Shown one piece after another: positions 36,301-51,300 of a stretch of 64,000 nt of DNA (positions are counted from its first letter, which is position 1; each line of letters begins with the position of its first letter). This DNA is from Sinonovacula constricta (lineage: Eukaryota > Mollusca > Bivalvia > Cardiida > Solecurtidae): positions 13,984,046 to 14,048,045 of the forward strand of contig CM017567.1 in assembly GCA_007844125.1 (NCBI GenBank). Direction: 5' to 3'. The position numbers were made by a program, and so were the translations under genes. The notes under the pieces are model-generated. The model was not told where the DNA came from, did not search any database, and saw only the letters and a list, made by a program, of their open reading frames with translations.

Positions 36301-39300
36301 TCAAGTTAAATTAAACCTGACAAGTTAACTTTACGGGAACCAAAACTGTAGCATAATCCTGTAATAACTATTTATTATTACTGTGAAAAACACAGATGCA
36401 TGTCTAAACATGTTAAACATTGATTCCACCCTGCTTAATCAGGGCTGCCATGGTAGAATGTCACATGACCTTTCTGAAGTCTTTTACGCTGGACATCTCT
36501 GTCAATAATTTTGTCCAACTGCACTTGTTTCCAACTGCACAAGTAACCTACCCAGTCTGTAGTCACCTACCCAGCTAGTAATAACCTACCCAGTCTGTAG
36601 TCACCTACCCAGCTAGTAATAACCTACCCACTCTGTAGACACCTACCCAGCTAGTAATAACCTACCCAGTCTGTAGTCACCTACCCAGCTAGTAATAACC
36701 TACCCACTCTGTAGTCACCTACCCAGCTAGTTATAACCTACCCAGTCTGTAGTCACCTACCCAGCTAGTTATAACCTACCCAGTCTGTAGTCACCTACCC
36801 AGCTAGTTATAACCTACCCAGTCTGTAGTCACCTACCCAGCTAGTTTTAACCTACCCAGTCTGTAGTCACCTACCAAGCTAGTAATAACCTACCCACTCT
36901 GTAGTTACCTACCCAGTTAGTAATAACCTACCCACTCTGTAGTCACCTACCCAGCTAGTAATAACCTACCCAGTCTGTAGTCACCTACCCAGCTAGTAAT
37001 AACCTACCCACTCTGTAGTCACCTACACAGCTAGTAATAACCTACCCACTCTGTAGTCACCTACCCAGCTAGTAATAACCTACCCAGTCTGTAGTCACCT
37101 ACCCAGCTAGTAATAACCTACCCACTCTGTAGTCACCTATCCAGCTAGTAATAACCTACCCAGTCTGTAGTCACCTACCCAGCTAGTAATAACCTACCCA
37201 GCTAGTAATAACCTACCCACTCTGTAGTCACCTACCCAGCTAGTAATAACCTACCCAGTCTGTAGTCACCTACCCAGCTAGTAATAACCTACCCACTCTG
37301 TAGTCACCTATCCAGCTAGTAATAACCTACCCAGTCTGTAGTCACCTACCCAGCTAGTAATAACCTACCCAGCTAGTAATAACCTACCCAGCTAGTAATA
37401 ACCTACCCAGTCTGTAGTCACCTACCCAGCTAGTAATAACCTACCCAGTCTGTAGTCACCTACCCAGCTAGTAATAACCTACCCAGTCTGTAGTCACCTA
37501 CCCAGCTAGTAATAACCTACCCAGTCTGTAGTCACCTACCCAGCTAGTAATAACCTACCCAGCTAGTAATAACCTACCCAGTCTGTAGTCACCTACCCAG
37601 CTAGTAATAACCAGCTAGTAATAACCTACCCAGCTAGTAATAACCTACCCAGTCTGTAGTCACCTACCCAGCTAGTAATAACCTACCCACTCTAGTTACC
37701 TACCCAGCTAGTAATAACCTACCCAGCTAGTAATAACCTACCCAGCTAGTAATAACCTACCCAGTCTGTAGTCACCTACCCAGCTAGTAATAACCTACCC
37801 AGTCTGTAGTCACCTACCCAGCTAGTAATAACCTACCCAGTCTGTAGTCACCTACCCAGCTAGTAATAACCTACCCAGCTAGTAATAACCTACCCAGTCT
37901 GTAGTCACCTACCCAGCTAGTAATAACCTACCCAGTCTGTAGTCACCTACCCAGCTAGTAATAACCTACCCAGTCTGTAGTCACCTACCCAGCTAGTAAT
38001 AACCTACCCAGCTAGTTATAACCTACCCAGCTAGTAATAACCTACCCAGTCTGTAGTCACCTACCCAGCTAGTAATAACCTACCCAGTCTGTAGTCACCT
38101 ACCCAGCTAGTAATAACCTACCTAGTCTGCAGTTACCTACCCAGCTAGTAATAACCTACCCAGTCTGTAGTCACCTATCCAGCAAGTAATAACCTATCCA
38201 GTCTGTAGTCACCTATCCAGCAAGTAATAACCTATCCAGTCTGTAGTCACCTACCCAGCTAGTAATAACCTATCCAGTCTGTAGTCACCTACCCAGCAAG
38301 TAATAACCTACCCAGTCAGTAGTCACCTACCCAGCTAGTAATAACCTACCTAGTCTGTAGTCACCTACCCAGCTAGAAATAACCTACCCAGTCAGTAGCT
38401 ACCTACCCAGCTAGTAATAACCTACCTAGTCTGAAGTTACCTACCCAGCTAGTAATAACCTACCCAGTCTGTAGTTACCTATCCAGCAAGTTATAACCTA
38501 CCCAGTCTGTAGTCACCTATCCAGCAAGTAATAACCTACCTAGTCTGTAGTCACCTACCCAGCTAGTAACTACCTACCCACTCTGTAGTTACCTACCTAG
38601 CTAGTAATAACCTACCTACTCTATAGTTACCTACCCAGGTAGTAATAACCTACCCAGTCTGTAGTTACCTACCCAGCTAGTAATAACCTACCCAGTCAGT
38701 AGTCACCTACCCAGGTAGTAATAACCTACCTAGTCTGTAGTCACCTACCAAGCTAGTAATAACTTACCCAGTCTGTAGTCACCTACCCAGCTAGTAATAA
38801 CCTACCCAGTCTGTAGTCACCTACCCAGCTAGTAATAACCTACCCAGCTAGTAATAACCTACCCAGCTAGTAAGAACCTACCCAGCTAGTAATAACCTAC
38901 CCAGTCTGTAGTCACCTACCCAGCTAGTAATAACCTACCCAGTCTGTAGTCACCTACCCAGCTAGTAATAACCTACCTAGTCTGCAGTTACCTACCCAGC
39001 TAGTAATAACCTACCCAGACTGTAGTCACCTATCCAGCAAGTAATAACCTATCCAGTCTGTAGTCACCTATCCAGCAAGTAATAACCTATCCAGTCTGTA
39101 GTCACCTACCCAGCTAGTAATAACCTATCCAGTCTGTAGTCACCTACCCAGCAAGTAATAACCTACCCAGTCAGTAGTCACCTACCCAGCTAGTAATAAC
39201 CTACCTAGTCTGTAGTCACCTACCCAGCTAGAAATAACCTACCCAGTCAGTAGCTACCTACCCAGCTAGTAATAACCTACCTAGTCTGAAGTTACCTACC

Positions 39301-42300
39301 CAGCTAGTAATAACCTACCCAGTCTCTAGTTACCTTCCCAGCTAATAATAACCTACCCAGTCTGTAGTTACCTATCCAGCAAGTTATAACCTACCTAGTC
39401 TGTAGTCACCTATCCAGCAAGTAATAACCTACCTAGTCTGTAGTCACCTACCCAGCTAGTAACTACCTACCCACTCTGTAGTTACCTACCTAGCTAGTAA
39501 TAACCTACCTACTCTATAGTTACCTACCCAGGTAGTAATAACCTACCCAGTCTGTAGTTACCTACCCAGCTAGTAATAACCTACCCAGTCAGTAGTTACC
39601 TACCCAGGTAGTAATAACCTACCTAGTCTGTAGTCACCTACCAAGCTAGTAATAACGTACCCAGTCTGTAGTCACCTACCCAGCTAGTAATACCCTACCC
39701 ACTCTGCAGTTACCTACCCAGCTAGTAATAACCTACCTAGTCTGTAGTTACCTACCCAGCTAGTAATAACCTACCCAGTCTCTAGTTACCTACCCAGCTA
39801 GTAATAACCTACCCAGTCTGTAGTTACCTATCCAGCAAGTTATAACCTACCTAGTCTGTAGTCACCTATCCAGCAAGTAATAACCTACCTAGTCTGTAGT
39901 CACCTACCCAGCTAGTAACTACCTACCCACTCTGTAGTTACCTACCTAGCTAGTAATAACCTACCTACTCTATAGTTACCTACCCAGGTAGTAATAACCT
40001 ACCCAGTCTGTAGTTACCTACCAAGCTAGTAATAACCTACCCAGTCAGTAGTTACCTACCCAGGTAGTAATAACCTACCTAGTCTGTAGTCACCTACCAA
40101 GCTAGTAATAACTTACCCAGTCTGTAGTCACCTACCCAGCTAGTAATAACCTACCCAGTCTGTAGTCACCTACCCAGCTAGTAATAACCTACCCAGTCTG
40201 TAGTCACCTACCCAGCTAGTAATAACCTACCCAGCTAGTAATAACCTACCCAGCTAGTAATAACCTACCCAGCTAGTAATAACCTACCCAGTCTGTAGTC
40301 ACCTACCCAGCTAGTAATAACCTACCCAGTCTGTAGTCACCTACCCAGCTAGTAATAACCTACCTAGTCTGCAGTTACCTACCCAGCTAGTAATAACCTA
40401 CCCAGTCTGTAGTCACCTATCCAGCAAGTAATAACCTATCCAGTCTGTAGTCACCTATCTAGCAAGTAATAACCTATCCAGTCTGTAGTCACCTACCCAG
40501 CTAGTAATAACCTATCCAGTCTGTAGTCACCTACCCAGCAAGTAATAACCTACCCAGTCAGTAGTCACCTACCCAGCTAGTAATAACCTACCTAGTCTGT
40601 AGTCACCTACCCAGCTAGAAATAACCTACCCAGTCAGTAGCTACCTACCCAGCTAGTAATAACCTACCTAGTCTGAAGTTACCTACCCAGCTAGTAATAA
40701 CCTACCCAGTCTCTAGTTACCTTCCCAGCTAATAATAACCTACCCAGTCTGTAGTTACCTATCCAGCAAGTTATAACCTACCTAGTCTGTAGTCACCTAT
40801 CCAGCAAGTAATAACCTACCTAGTCTGTAGTCACCTACCCAGCTAGTAACTACCTACCCACTCTGTAGTTACCTACCTAGCTAGTAATAACCTACCTACT
40901 CTATAGTTACCTACCCAGGTAGTAATAACCTACCCAGTCTGTAGTTACCTACCCAGCTAGTAATAACCTACCCAGTCAGTAGTTACCTACCCAGGTAGTA
41001 ATAACCTACCTAGTCTGTAGTCACCTACCAAGCTAGTAATAACGTACCCAGTCTGTAGTCACCTACCCAGCTAGTAATACCCTACCCACTCTGCAGTTAC
41101 CTACCCAGCTAGTAATAACCTACCTAGTCTGTAGTTACCTACCAAGCTAGTAATAACCTACTCAGTCTGTAATTACCTACGCAGCTAGTAATAACCTACC
41201 CAGTCTGTAGTTACCTACGCAGCTAGTAATAACCTACCCAGTCTGTAGTTACCTACCCACTCTGTATACCTACCCAGCTAGTAATAACCTACCTAGTCTG
41301 TAGTCACCTACCCAGCTTGTTATTACCTACCCAGTCTGTAGTTACCTATGCAGCAAGTAATGACTTACCAAGCTAGTAGTAACCTACCCACTCTGTAGTA
41401 ACCTCTTTGTTCTGTAGTTACCTACCCAGTTTGTAGTTCCTTCACCTTTGGATGGTCTTGACTTGACCACACCCGGTAGTTATGGGTAGTCTTCCATGTC
41501 TGGATAAATGTTGTGCCAAAATCTTCCAACAACTTTGGATCTACAAAATATGCAATTAAAAACAAGTTACATTTAAAACCATTTATACATTATTACTTTG
41601 ATTGAAAGAATGTACTGTGAAATTACAGCATTATATTTCCTAATCTAGCAGTATTTTTTTCAGTACATGTGTATAAGCCGGCATTCAAATTTTGTACCAT
41701 TAATTAACAATTTTCAGAATAGAGTCATACAACAACAATTTCATATCTCAATACAACAATGTTAGGTTCTTGCAAGGGGGTAACAGAAAACTAGAACTTA
41801 TATCTTCATGTTACTTCTTTTTTATTATGAAAAATCGGATGTAGTTTTCATTAATTTATAGGCCAAAACACATTTAGTATAACTATTTAATTGTAATGAC
41901 CATAAAATAGAAATAAAAATAATGACATATTATTTAAACATTTAAAATTATTAAACATCTTTAATATAATTAATGCAAAGTATGTAGACTAAACAGATAC
42001 AGTAAAACCTCACTGAAGCGCCAACCCGGGAGGCAGCACAACACGCTCTGCGAGACACTTTTTCCAAAACCATTCTTTTTCATCATTTATTTTAATGTCC
42101 CACAGCCTTAGAAAGCAGGGCACCCTTCTACCCTGGACCTGGGACAGTTATTTCAAAACCAATTCACAAATTTACACCTTTCTTAATCCTTGTTACGTGG
42201 GACAGCACCAGGTTGCCCAGTTATCCGAGTGTCATTAATCAGTTTATTATGCCTTCAAACACTGCTAGAGTTAACAAGATTGTTTGCACTCTTTACGACT

Positions 42301-45300
42301 TTAAATAAGGACATTGCTAATTCATTTACAGTTATCGTAAAGAACTTGGCAATTTGTTTGTTGTTTACAAACTGATAATGGATCATAAGTGGTTGAATAC
42401 GAAGTACCTTCATAGCTTCATTATGGATATCGTCTTTTCACTTCCTGGAGTTTTTAGGGTGCATAAAATTTTAGGAAAACATTCTTTGCTTTTAAGTTGA
42501 CTTTTCCTTCAGGACTGACCTTAAAGGTAAATTTATTTTCCCGCAAACAATAAATACCAAAAATCTACTTTTTTTCATGCTTAATTATATCCTTATGAAA
42601 TACGACTAAATTCTAATATTATAAAACTTTACTGTAAAAAAACACACACAAAAAAACAACTATAACACATTAAGTACACTTAGATATAAGTATCAGTATA
42701 ATGAATTGATTTGTATGAGCTCACTAAGAGGACTACCTGGCTAAGTGGGACACTTTAAAAAAGGTGTCCCTCTTAGCAAGGTTTTACTGTACCTACAAAA
42801 TCATCTTTTATACATGTACTTCAGTTGTTTGGGTTTTTTTAAATGATTTTCAGCTTCCAATTCTGATCATTATAGCAATGTCCAGCAATTTTTGTAGTTA
42901 AAGATCCCAGACAAATAGCTGGGTAGAACCATGGGTATTCAGCAGGTCAGCTGGAAGACCTTCCCACATTATGTCCATCACCCCTCAAGGGGCTCGAACC
43001 CATGAATTGAAAGGCTAAACTGACAGAGGAGTTACAAGTCGGTTACTAACCCACTACGCCAATGGCGCCCCCTACTCCCTTGTGTCAATTTTAATGGAAA
43101 ATTATGTACTGTGCTTACCATTGGCAACAACGGAGGCTAACATTGCTTCTAGATAGGTTCTGAACTGGGCCCTCAGCCATTCATCATTGCCCTCCCACTC
43201 TGAAATAAATAAAATACCAAATTATGCAATGATGATAAAGGATAAATGGAAGTAAATTAAACAAGAGGGTCATGATGGCCCTTAATTGCTCACCTGATGA
43301 CACAGTTTTTTAGTAGGCTCAAATTTGGCATCAAATAATTAAGATTTATTTACTTTAGAAATCTTTTGACAATTGGACCAATAGGCAACTGGGTTGCTAA
43401 CATTTTCTAGAATTTTACCAAGTAATCTACTGAATCCACATGACCCACTTCAAAACATATGTAAGATTTCATACTGGCAAACATGCTGGCTAAGCTTGGT
43501 GAAGATTGGGTCAGAAATGAGGCCTCTTAAGTGTTTTTACAAGTTTTTTTCTAAAATGTGACCAAGTGACCTACTTTTTGACCCCCACGTGACCTAAAAT
43601 CCTCATCCAATATTTCATGCAGACAAACAATCTGCTCAAGTTTGGTTAAGATTGGACTATGAATGTAGCCTCTAGTGTGTTTACATGCTTTTTCTAAGTT
43701 TTGACCTAGTGACCTCTTTTTTGAACCCACATGACCAAATAATGAACTCATCCAAGATATCATGCAGACAAACATTCTGATTAAGTAAGGTGAAGATTGG
43801 GCCATAAATTGGGCCTCTAGTGTGTTCACAAGCTTTTGATAAGATTTAACCTAGTGACCTACTTTTTGACCCCACCTGACCCAATAATGAACTCATCCAA
43901 AATTTCATGCAGACAAACATTCTGATCAAGTTTGGTGAAGATTGGACGATGAATGTGGACTCTAGTGTGTTCACAAGCTTTTACTAAAAAGTGACCTAGT
44001 GACCTACTTTTTGACCCCACGTGACCCAGTTAGGAACGCATACAAGATTTCATGCAGACAAACATTCCGACCAAGTTTGGTGAAGATTGGGCTATAAATT
44101 TGGTCTCTAGTGTGTTCAAAAGTTATTCCTAAAATTCGACATAGTGGCCTACTTTTTGATCCCTAGTGACCCAATAATGAATTCATCCATGATTACATGC
44201 AGACAAACATTCTGACCAAGTTTGATAAAGATTGGATAAAAACTCTGGCCTCTAGTGTGTTCACAAGCTAAAATGTTGACGACGGACGATGCGGTATCAC
44301 AAAAGCTCCCATTGAGCATGTTGTGCCTAGGTGAGATAAAAACAGTTATTCTTTTATTGCAAAAACAACAATAAACACAGTTGTGAATTTTAAATATTTT
44401 TCATACAGCACAAAAAGCAAATAAGAAAACAAAATATAACAGTAGAGTGCAGAAACAATAAAAGTTAACTTAAATACTGAAAATCTTATCTTATTTAAAT
44501 TTCTCTTTTAATACATTGTTTTCATTCATTAATCGGGCCAAAAAAATGAATGTTTAATTAAGTCTGCCTATGAAAATGAATAATATGCAACTAAAACATA
44601 TCTGAGGAAAAAATCATAATGATAGATTAGTCAAACAGGAATATTTAATGTCCAAACTACCGGTATCTTATTATGTTTTTACTTATCAGTCTAAAACAAG
44701 CCGTGGGGATAAACAATGTGCAGAACAACATCAACACAACATTGTGAAAATAAAAACAGTGAAAATAAAAACATCTTATATTTTAAACTTTTTAACAGGA
44801 GCAATCTTGGCTGATTAGCTGAAGGTCAAACTCCATATTACAAAGCATACAACATGCATGTAAATGTACTGCAGTATCATAAAAAGTATGAAAACATACA
44901 TGAGATCAGTAGTCAGAACACTAAATACTGCCTGTCGGTTAGGCTTTAAATCCAATCATCTGTGCTACTGGTACTTATGTTTCTTTTTTAATATGCTGTG
45001 TAACATTGACCAATGTGACAATTGAACTGTTTATGGCTGGTGTATAGACAAATGTGACAATTGAACTGTTTATGGCTAATGTATAGACAAATGTGACAAT
45101 TGAACTGTTTATGGCTGATGTATAGACAAATGTGACAATTGAACTGTTTATGGCTGATGTATAGACAAATGTGACAATTGAACTGTTTATGGCTGATGTA
45201 TAGACAAATGTGACAGTTGAACTGTTTATGGCTGGTGTATAGACAAATGTGACAGTTGAACTGTTATATGGCTAGGTGATAGACAAATGTGACAGTTGAA

Positions 45301-48300
45301 CTGTTTATGACTGATGTATAGACAAATGTGGACAATTGAACTGTTTATGAGCTGATGTATCGACAAATGTGACAGTTGAAGCTGTTTATGGCTGGTGTAT
45401 AGACAAATGTGGACAAGTTGACTGTTATGGACTGATGTAGACAAATGTGACAGGTGAACTGTTTATGGGCTGATGTATAGACAAATGTGACAAGTTGAAC
45501 TGTTTATGGGCTGAGTGTATAGACAAATGTGCCCAGTTGACCTGTTTATGGCTGTAGTAGGACAAATGTGACCGTTGAAACTGTTTGATGGCTGATGTAT
45601 AGACAAATGTGACAGTTGAACTGTTTATGGCTAATGTATAGACCAAATGTACAGTTGAACTTGTTTATTGGCTAGAGTATAGACCAAATGTGGACATTGA
45701 ACTGTGAATGGCTGATGCATAGACAAATGTGACAATTGAATGTTTATGGCTGATGTATAGACAAATGTGACAGTTGAACTGTTTATGGCTAATGTATAGA
45801 CAAATGTGACAGTTGAACTGTTTATGGCTAATGTATAGACAAATGTGACAATTGAACTGTTAATGGCTGATGCATAGACAAATGTGACAATTGAACTGTT
45901 TATGGCTGATGTATAGACAAATGTGACAATTGAACTGTTTATGGCTGATGTATAGACAAATGTGACAATTGAACTGTTTATGGCTGGTGTATAGACAAAT
46001 ATGACAGTTGAACTGTTTATGGCTAATGTATAAACAAATGTGACAATTGAACTGTTTATGGCTAATGTATAGACAAATGTGACAATTGAACTGTTTATGA
46101 CTGATGTATAGACAAATGTGACAATTGAACTGTTTATGGCTGATGTATAGACAAATGTGACAGTTGAACTGTTTATGGCTGATGTATAGACAAATGTGAC
46201 AATTGAACTGTTTATGGCTGATGTATAGACATATGTGACAATTGAACTGTTTATGGCTGATGTATAGACAAATGTGACAATTGAACTGTTTATGGCTGAT
46301 GTATAGACAAATGTACTGTTTATGGCTGATGTATAGACAAATGTGACAATTGAACTGTTTATGGCAGATGTATAGACAAATGTGACAATTGAACTGTTTA
46401 TGGCTGATGTATAGACAAATGTGACAATTGAACTGTTTATGGCTGATGTATAGACAAATGTGACAGTTGAACTGTTTATGGCTGATGTATAGACAAATGT
46501 GACAATTGAACTGTTTATGGCAGATGTATAGACAAATGTGACAATTGAACTGTTTATGGCTGATGTATAGACAAATGTGACAACTGAACTGTTAATGGCT
46601 GAAGTATAGACAAATGTGACAATTGAACTGTTTATGGTTGATGTAGACAAATGTGACAATTGAACTGTTTATGGCTGATGTATAGACAAATGTGACAATT
46701 AAAATGTTTATGGCTAATGTATAGACAAATATGACAATTGAACTGTTTATGCCTGATATATAGACAAATGTGACAATTAAAATGTTTATGGCTGATGTAT
46801 AGACAAATGTGACAATTGAACTGTTTATGGCTAATGTATAGACAAATATGACAATTGAACTGTTTATGCCTGATATATAGACAAATGTGACAGTTGAACT
46901 GTTTATGCCTGATATATAGACAAATATGACAATTGAACTGTTTATGCCTGATATATAGACAAATGTGACAATTGAACTGTTTATGCCTGATATATAGACA
47001 AATGTGACAGTTGAACTGTTTATGGCTAATGTATAGACAAATGTGACAATTGAACTGTTTATGGCAGATGTAGACAAATGTGACAATTGAACTGTTTATG
47101 GCTGATGTATAGACAAATGTGACAGTTGAACTGTTTATGGCTGATGTATGGACAAATGTGACAGTTGAATTGTTTATGGCTGATGTATAGACAAATGTGA
47201 CAGTTGAACTGTTTATGGCTGATGTATAGACAAATGTGACAATTGAACTGTTTATGGTTGATGTAGACAAATGTGACAATTGAACTGTTTATGGCTGATG
47301 TATAGACAAATGTGACAGTTGAACTGTTTATGGCTGGTGTATAGACAAATGTGACAATTGAACTGTTTATGGTTGATGTAGACAAATGTGACAATTGAAC
47401 TGTTTATGGTTGATGTAGACAAATGTGACAATTGAACTGTTTATGGTTGATGTAGACAAATGTGACAATTGAACTGTTTATGGTTGATGTAGACAAATGT
47501 GACAATTGAACTGTTTATGGTTGATGTAGACAAATGTGACAATTGAACTGTTTATGGCTGATGTAGACAAATGTGACAATTGAACTGTTTATGGCTGATG
47601 TACAGACACATGTGACAACTGAACTGTTTATGGTTGATGTATAGACAAAATCTATATCCAGGTGCAAATAATGATGTACAGGGAAAACTAGGCCTTTCCC
47701 TACTGCAATCTTTTTAAAATTTGAAACAGTTTATAACTTAGCTACCTTCGATTTTTCTTTTTTCCTCATAATACAATTTTACTTAAAAGCATTGATTTTA
47801 ACTGACAAATAATGCTACAACATTATAATATTAATATGTAACCTTTTATATGCTCCATTTATAGTATATGCATGTTAGTAAATAGCTAATTATACTATTT
47901 ATTCATGGGTGACATATCAGAATACAAAGTGTTTTATATACTCAAGCTAAAAAGAAACTTTATTCAAGGCATTTCGTTGATCACTTCAACTGAAAGCATC
48001 AGGCTCATCTTTAAGGATAATATTGCTGACAGTGTTAACCGATTAAATATTCTTGTTGTCAAACAATCTACAAGAACATTGAAGTTTACATGTACACATT
48101 CTAAAGGCACACAATTCTGGATAAATGGAAGCTACACAGCTTTAAATGTAACAGAACTGCATTTTCATCAAAATGGCCTGGCTTTATCCATATGACTTTA
48201 GAGAAATATTATATAAGCTCTATGTCCTGTTATGTACTGGTCTCATACATAACTTTGATAGTCACAAATCTGGAATTTTCATTTAACTAACATCTTTTAA

Positions 48301-51300
48301 AGGTTGACAAAGAAATAAATTTATACAACTCTTTGAGTTACCAACTCAAACTAAAATTTGTCATTTTGACTGATAACTTTGTACAAAGCTAAATACTTCC
48401 AACATTTTCAATATTCAATAGTTAAAAGAAATCAGTTGTGTGATAAACAAGTATTATTTACAAAACATTTTTAAAAAAATCACAAATAAAGTTTCTTCTT
48501 AAGTTGGGTATATATCAGTCTGTTTATATATGTTTATAAAGTAATTACATTTTGATTATGACTTTGGTTAAAACTTGTTTTGCTTACTCAATTTTAAAAA
48601 AATGGAATAATCAAATAATGATGAACTTAATGAAATAACTATCCACAAATAAAGCATAGGCTTCTTAAGGACTTTACATTTTGTTACAAACCTATAAGGA
48701 AAACTAAAAAATAAGATTTATTCTGCTTTTCATTTAGCTAGTTGCTTTATAAACAAATGTGTAGCATATTGTAGAGTCCTTCATTGCTGTTTTGAAAAAT
48801 GTCAACCAAGCCAAAACGTCTAAAGTTTAGAGTTTAAATAGACTGTTTTCCTGAGTAATTTCAAACAAACTTTCATGCCCAGGCCTTGCTGACACATAAG
48901 CTACAACAGGTATAAGAATCTCACCATTTGATATATGTATCATAATGTATGAACAATAAAATACTCTTTTTGAATATCTAATTGCTCTTGTTAAGTGTAA
49001 AGCATGCTTTACTTACTAAAAGAATGAAGATTATCTGTCTCTACCTCTCCTTCTGTATGGAAGCATATTTTGAGAAAAAATGAACATCATGCTTTAATAA
49101 AATTAAATTCTCAATACTTGTAAATAAACAAACATGGCTACTTCTATTAAAAACAGTACAACATTTACCTGTAGTCATATTCTGACTTTAACATATAACC
49201 ATACAACGTTTAAATCAACTTTAGTAAACCAAGATGATGAAACTGCTCTGAAATGATATCTGCATACACCTGTCAAATAAACTATATAAAACATTGATAT
49301 GTTAAAAACGGAATTCAACACAACGACATGGAATTAAAGCTCCTGGTGGATATGCAGTCTACATTTGTGAAACATAGAAGGACTAGTATTTCACAGTAAG
49401 TCTGCTCAACAAAGTCATCATTGGCATGCACTCATCTTACAGAATTCTAGTCCACCAAGTTTCAACAAACTCCATAAGGTTATATTATTAGGGGACAAAA
49501 GATTTTAGAAAGACAAATGATTAGATATTACAAACACATAACACACCTGCTAACTTAATGAAACTTAATTATACAATTTGCTTTTTTTATCATTCAGGAA
49601 TACAATTCATATGTGCGCCAGTAGTTTGTATGTTTGTTATAGGGAGCAGAACATGCAATATCAGTCTAATGCTTAAATTTCACTGGTAAAAACACTCAAC
49701 CATTCAATTTTGTTATAAATTAATAGATCCATTACCTGTGCCATCTAAGTAGATATCATCGGAGCCTGTGACTGCCTTGACGAGAATGTCAGCAAACCTC
49801 AGGTCTGCTGTGGTTAGGGTCAACTGTTTCTGAAGCTCTCGATCAAGGACTTCTATCTTTCCCTCATTGATCTGGTCAGTAAAATATTCTGCAAGTTGTG
49901 TTTATTTTGTCACATATAAAACAAGTTCTTTTGAGGTTATAATCCTCAACAAATCACGATCAATGATCTCTTTGTTTACTATATCCTCTAAGCTATAATT
50001 GAAATATACATTCAGAAACATCCGCCACTTATTGTATCTTAAAGAGCATTCATTCTAAAGAGTAATTTAGAGTCCTGTAACTGTTTTATTGTATACTGGT
50101 TGAAGGACGATTGAGCTGAACTTAAATTTAAAAAAAAACAACAGATATTAAAAGCTCATGATTCAGTTAAAAACACTCAAAAGATTAAGTTTACTGGGGT
50201 ATGTTCAACCAAAGACCTTTGCACACAATATTAGGTAACTTCAATCTGCAGAAAAAAAATCGTACAAAAATCTTGCAGCTGACACTCAACTTTCCGAAAT
50301 TACCTGCTGGGAGCCTCTAAGGGCTGCCAAGCAATTCAGGTAACCCTTAATCTAGTTACAGATTTACACACCTGTAGTTAGGCATTAGCAGGAGTGTGTG
50401 TTCATTGTGTAACTGTGTGCAGCTAGATTGTGTGTATGGGTCTTTGGTTGAATTTTAAATTAAAACAATGACACTAAAAATAATGAACACTAGGTTGATA
50501 AGTCTTGTACAACTATGGAAGTCCAAGTTCTACAAAGATTTGTGAGAGTTAGGCCTGCCAAGTATCTGACAACAGAGAAAGGCCACAGGGCCTCTTCTGT
50601 ATTATCTCCCTATGCTACCTGACTGCACGTACATCAATTATAACATCTGAGAGATTACGCTTTTGCCGAAAGAGAATGTTGGTGGCTCCAATGACGTAGC
50701 TGCGGACATTGACATCATTTAATAGGTCAATATACTGGAGTGACAGGTACGGAAAACAAACACAACCCTGAAACATACAGCAGAAAACTTATTTAAAAAA
50801 AAAAACAACCAATAAAAAAATAACTTTGTATATTTATTTTAACATGATGTTGATTTCATAAGAAGTGTCCTGAATAATTCCTACTTCAATGCTAATTTTA
50901 CTACTACCATTTTTTATTCAGTTCTAAAGGTTAATAGGAAATAATCTTAATAAAACACAGGAGAACTGTGATTTCAGATCAATAATAAAGAAAAGTACTG
51001 GTAATTATGCCCTTTTATAAATGGGCTAATATTATACAATTGTAGAATCTATAAAGTGTACATCACAACTTACTCGTGTGAACACAGGCAGAGGGAAGCC
51101 AAACTCATCCTGATGCATGATAGGAAGTGAGATAGTTGATCTTTCCTCCCCGACAGGAGAGTTAGGTGCACTGTCTGGGGAACCAGTCTTCACCTTCATC
51201 TTCTGCTTGATGTTGAGGCCACTGAAGGCATTCGTCAGTCGGTTCTTGATAGCTGCAGCCTTGACACCTACACAGGGTGAGAAAAAAATCTTATTGTTGG

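Noticed and set aside
36538..41425. CRISPR-like array (regular 19-mers)
   Set aside because: There are no unique spacers; both halves repeat. The setting is a eukaryotic intron with no cas genes.
45226..47394. Minus-strand frames up to 342 codons with a 13-residue repeat
   Set aside because: They are by-products of the 39-bp unit being a multiple of three; they overlap each other in different frames and have no start context or family.
45008..47649. 39-bp array as a third splice-junction-derived satellite
   Set aside because: It shares ATTGTCACA with the 28/32-bp unit but does not touch an exon and has no GTAAGT-like donor, so the match is probably chance.
47905..48195. 96-codon plus-strand frame in an AVL9 intron
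   Set aside because: AT-rich, no motif recognised, no splice or promoter context; chance is likely.
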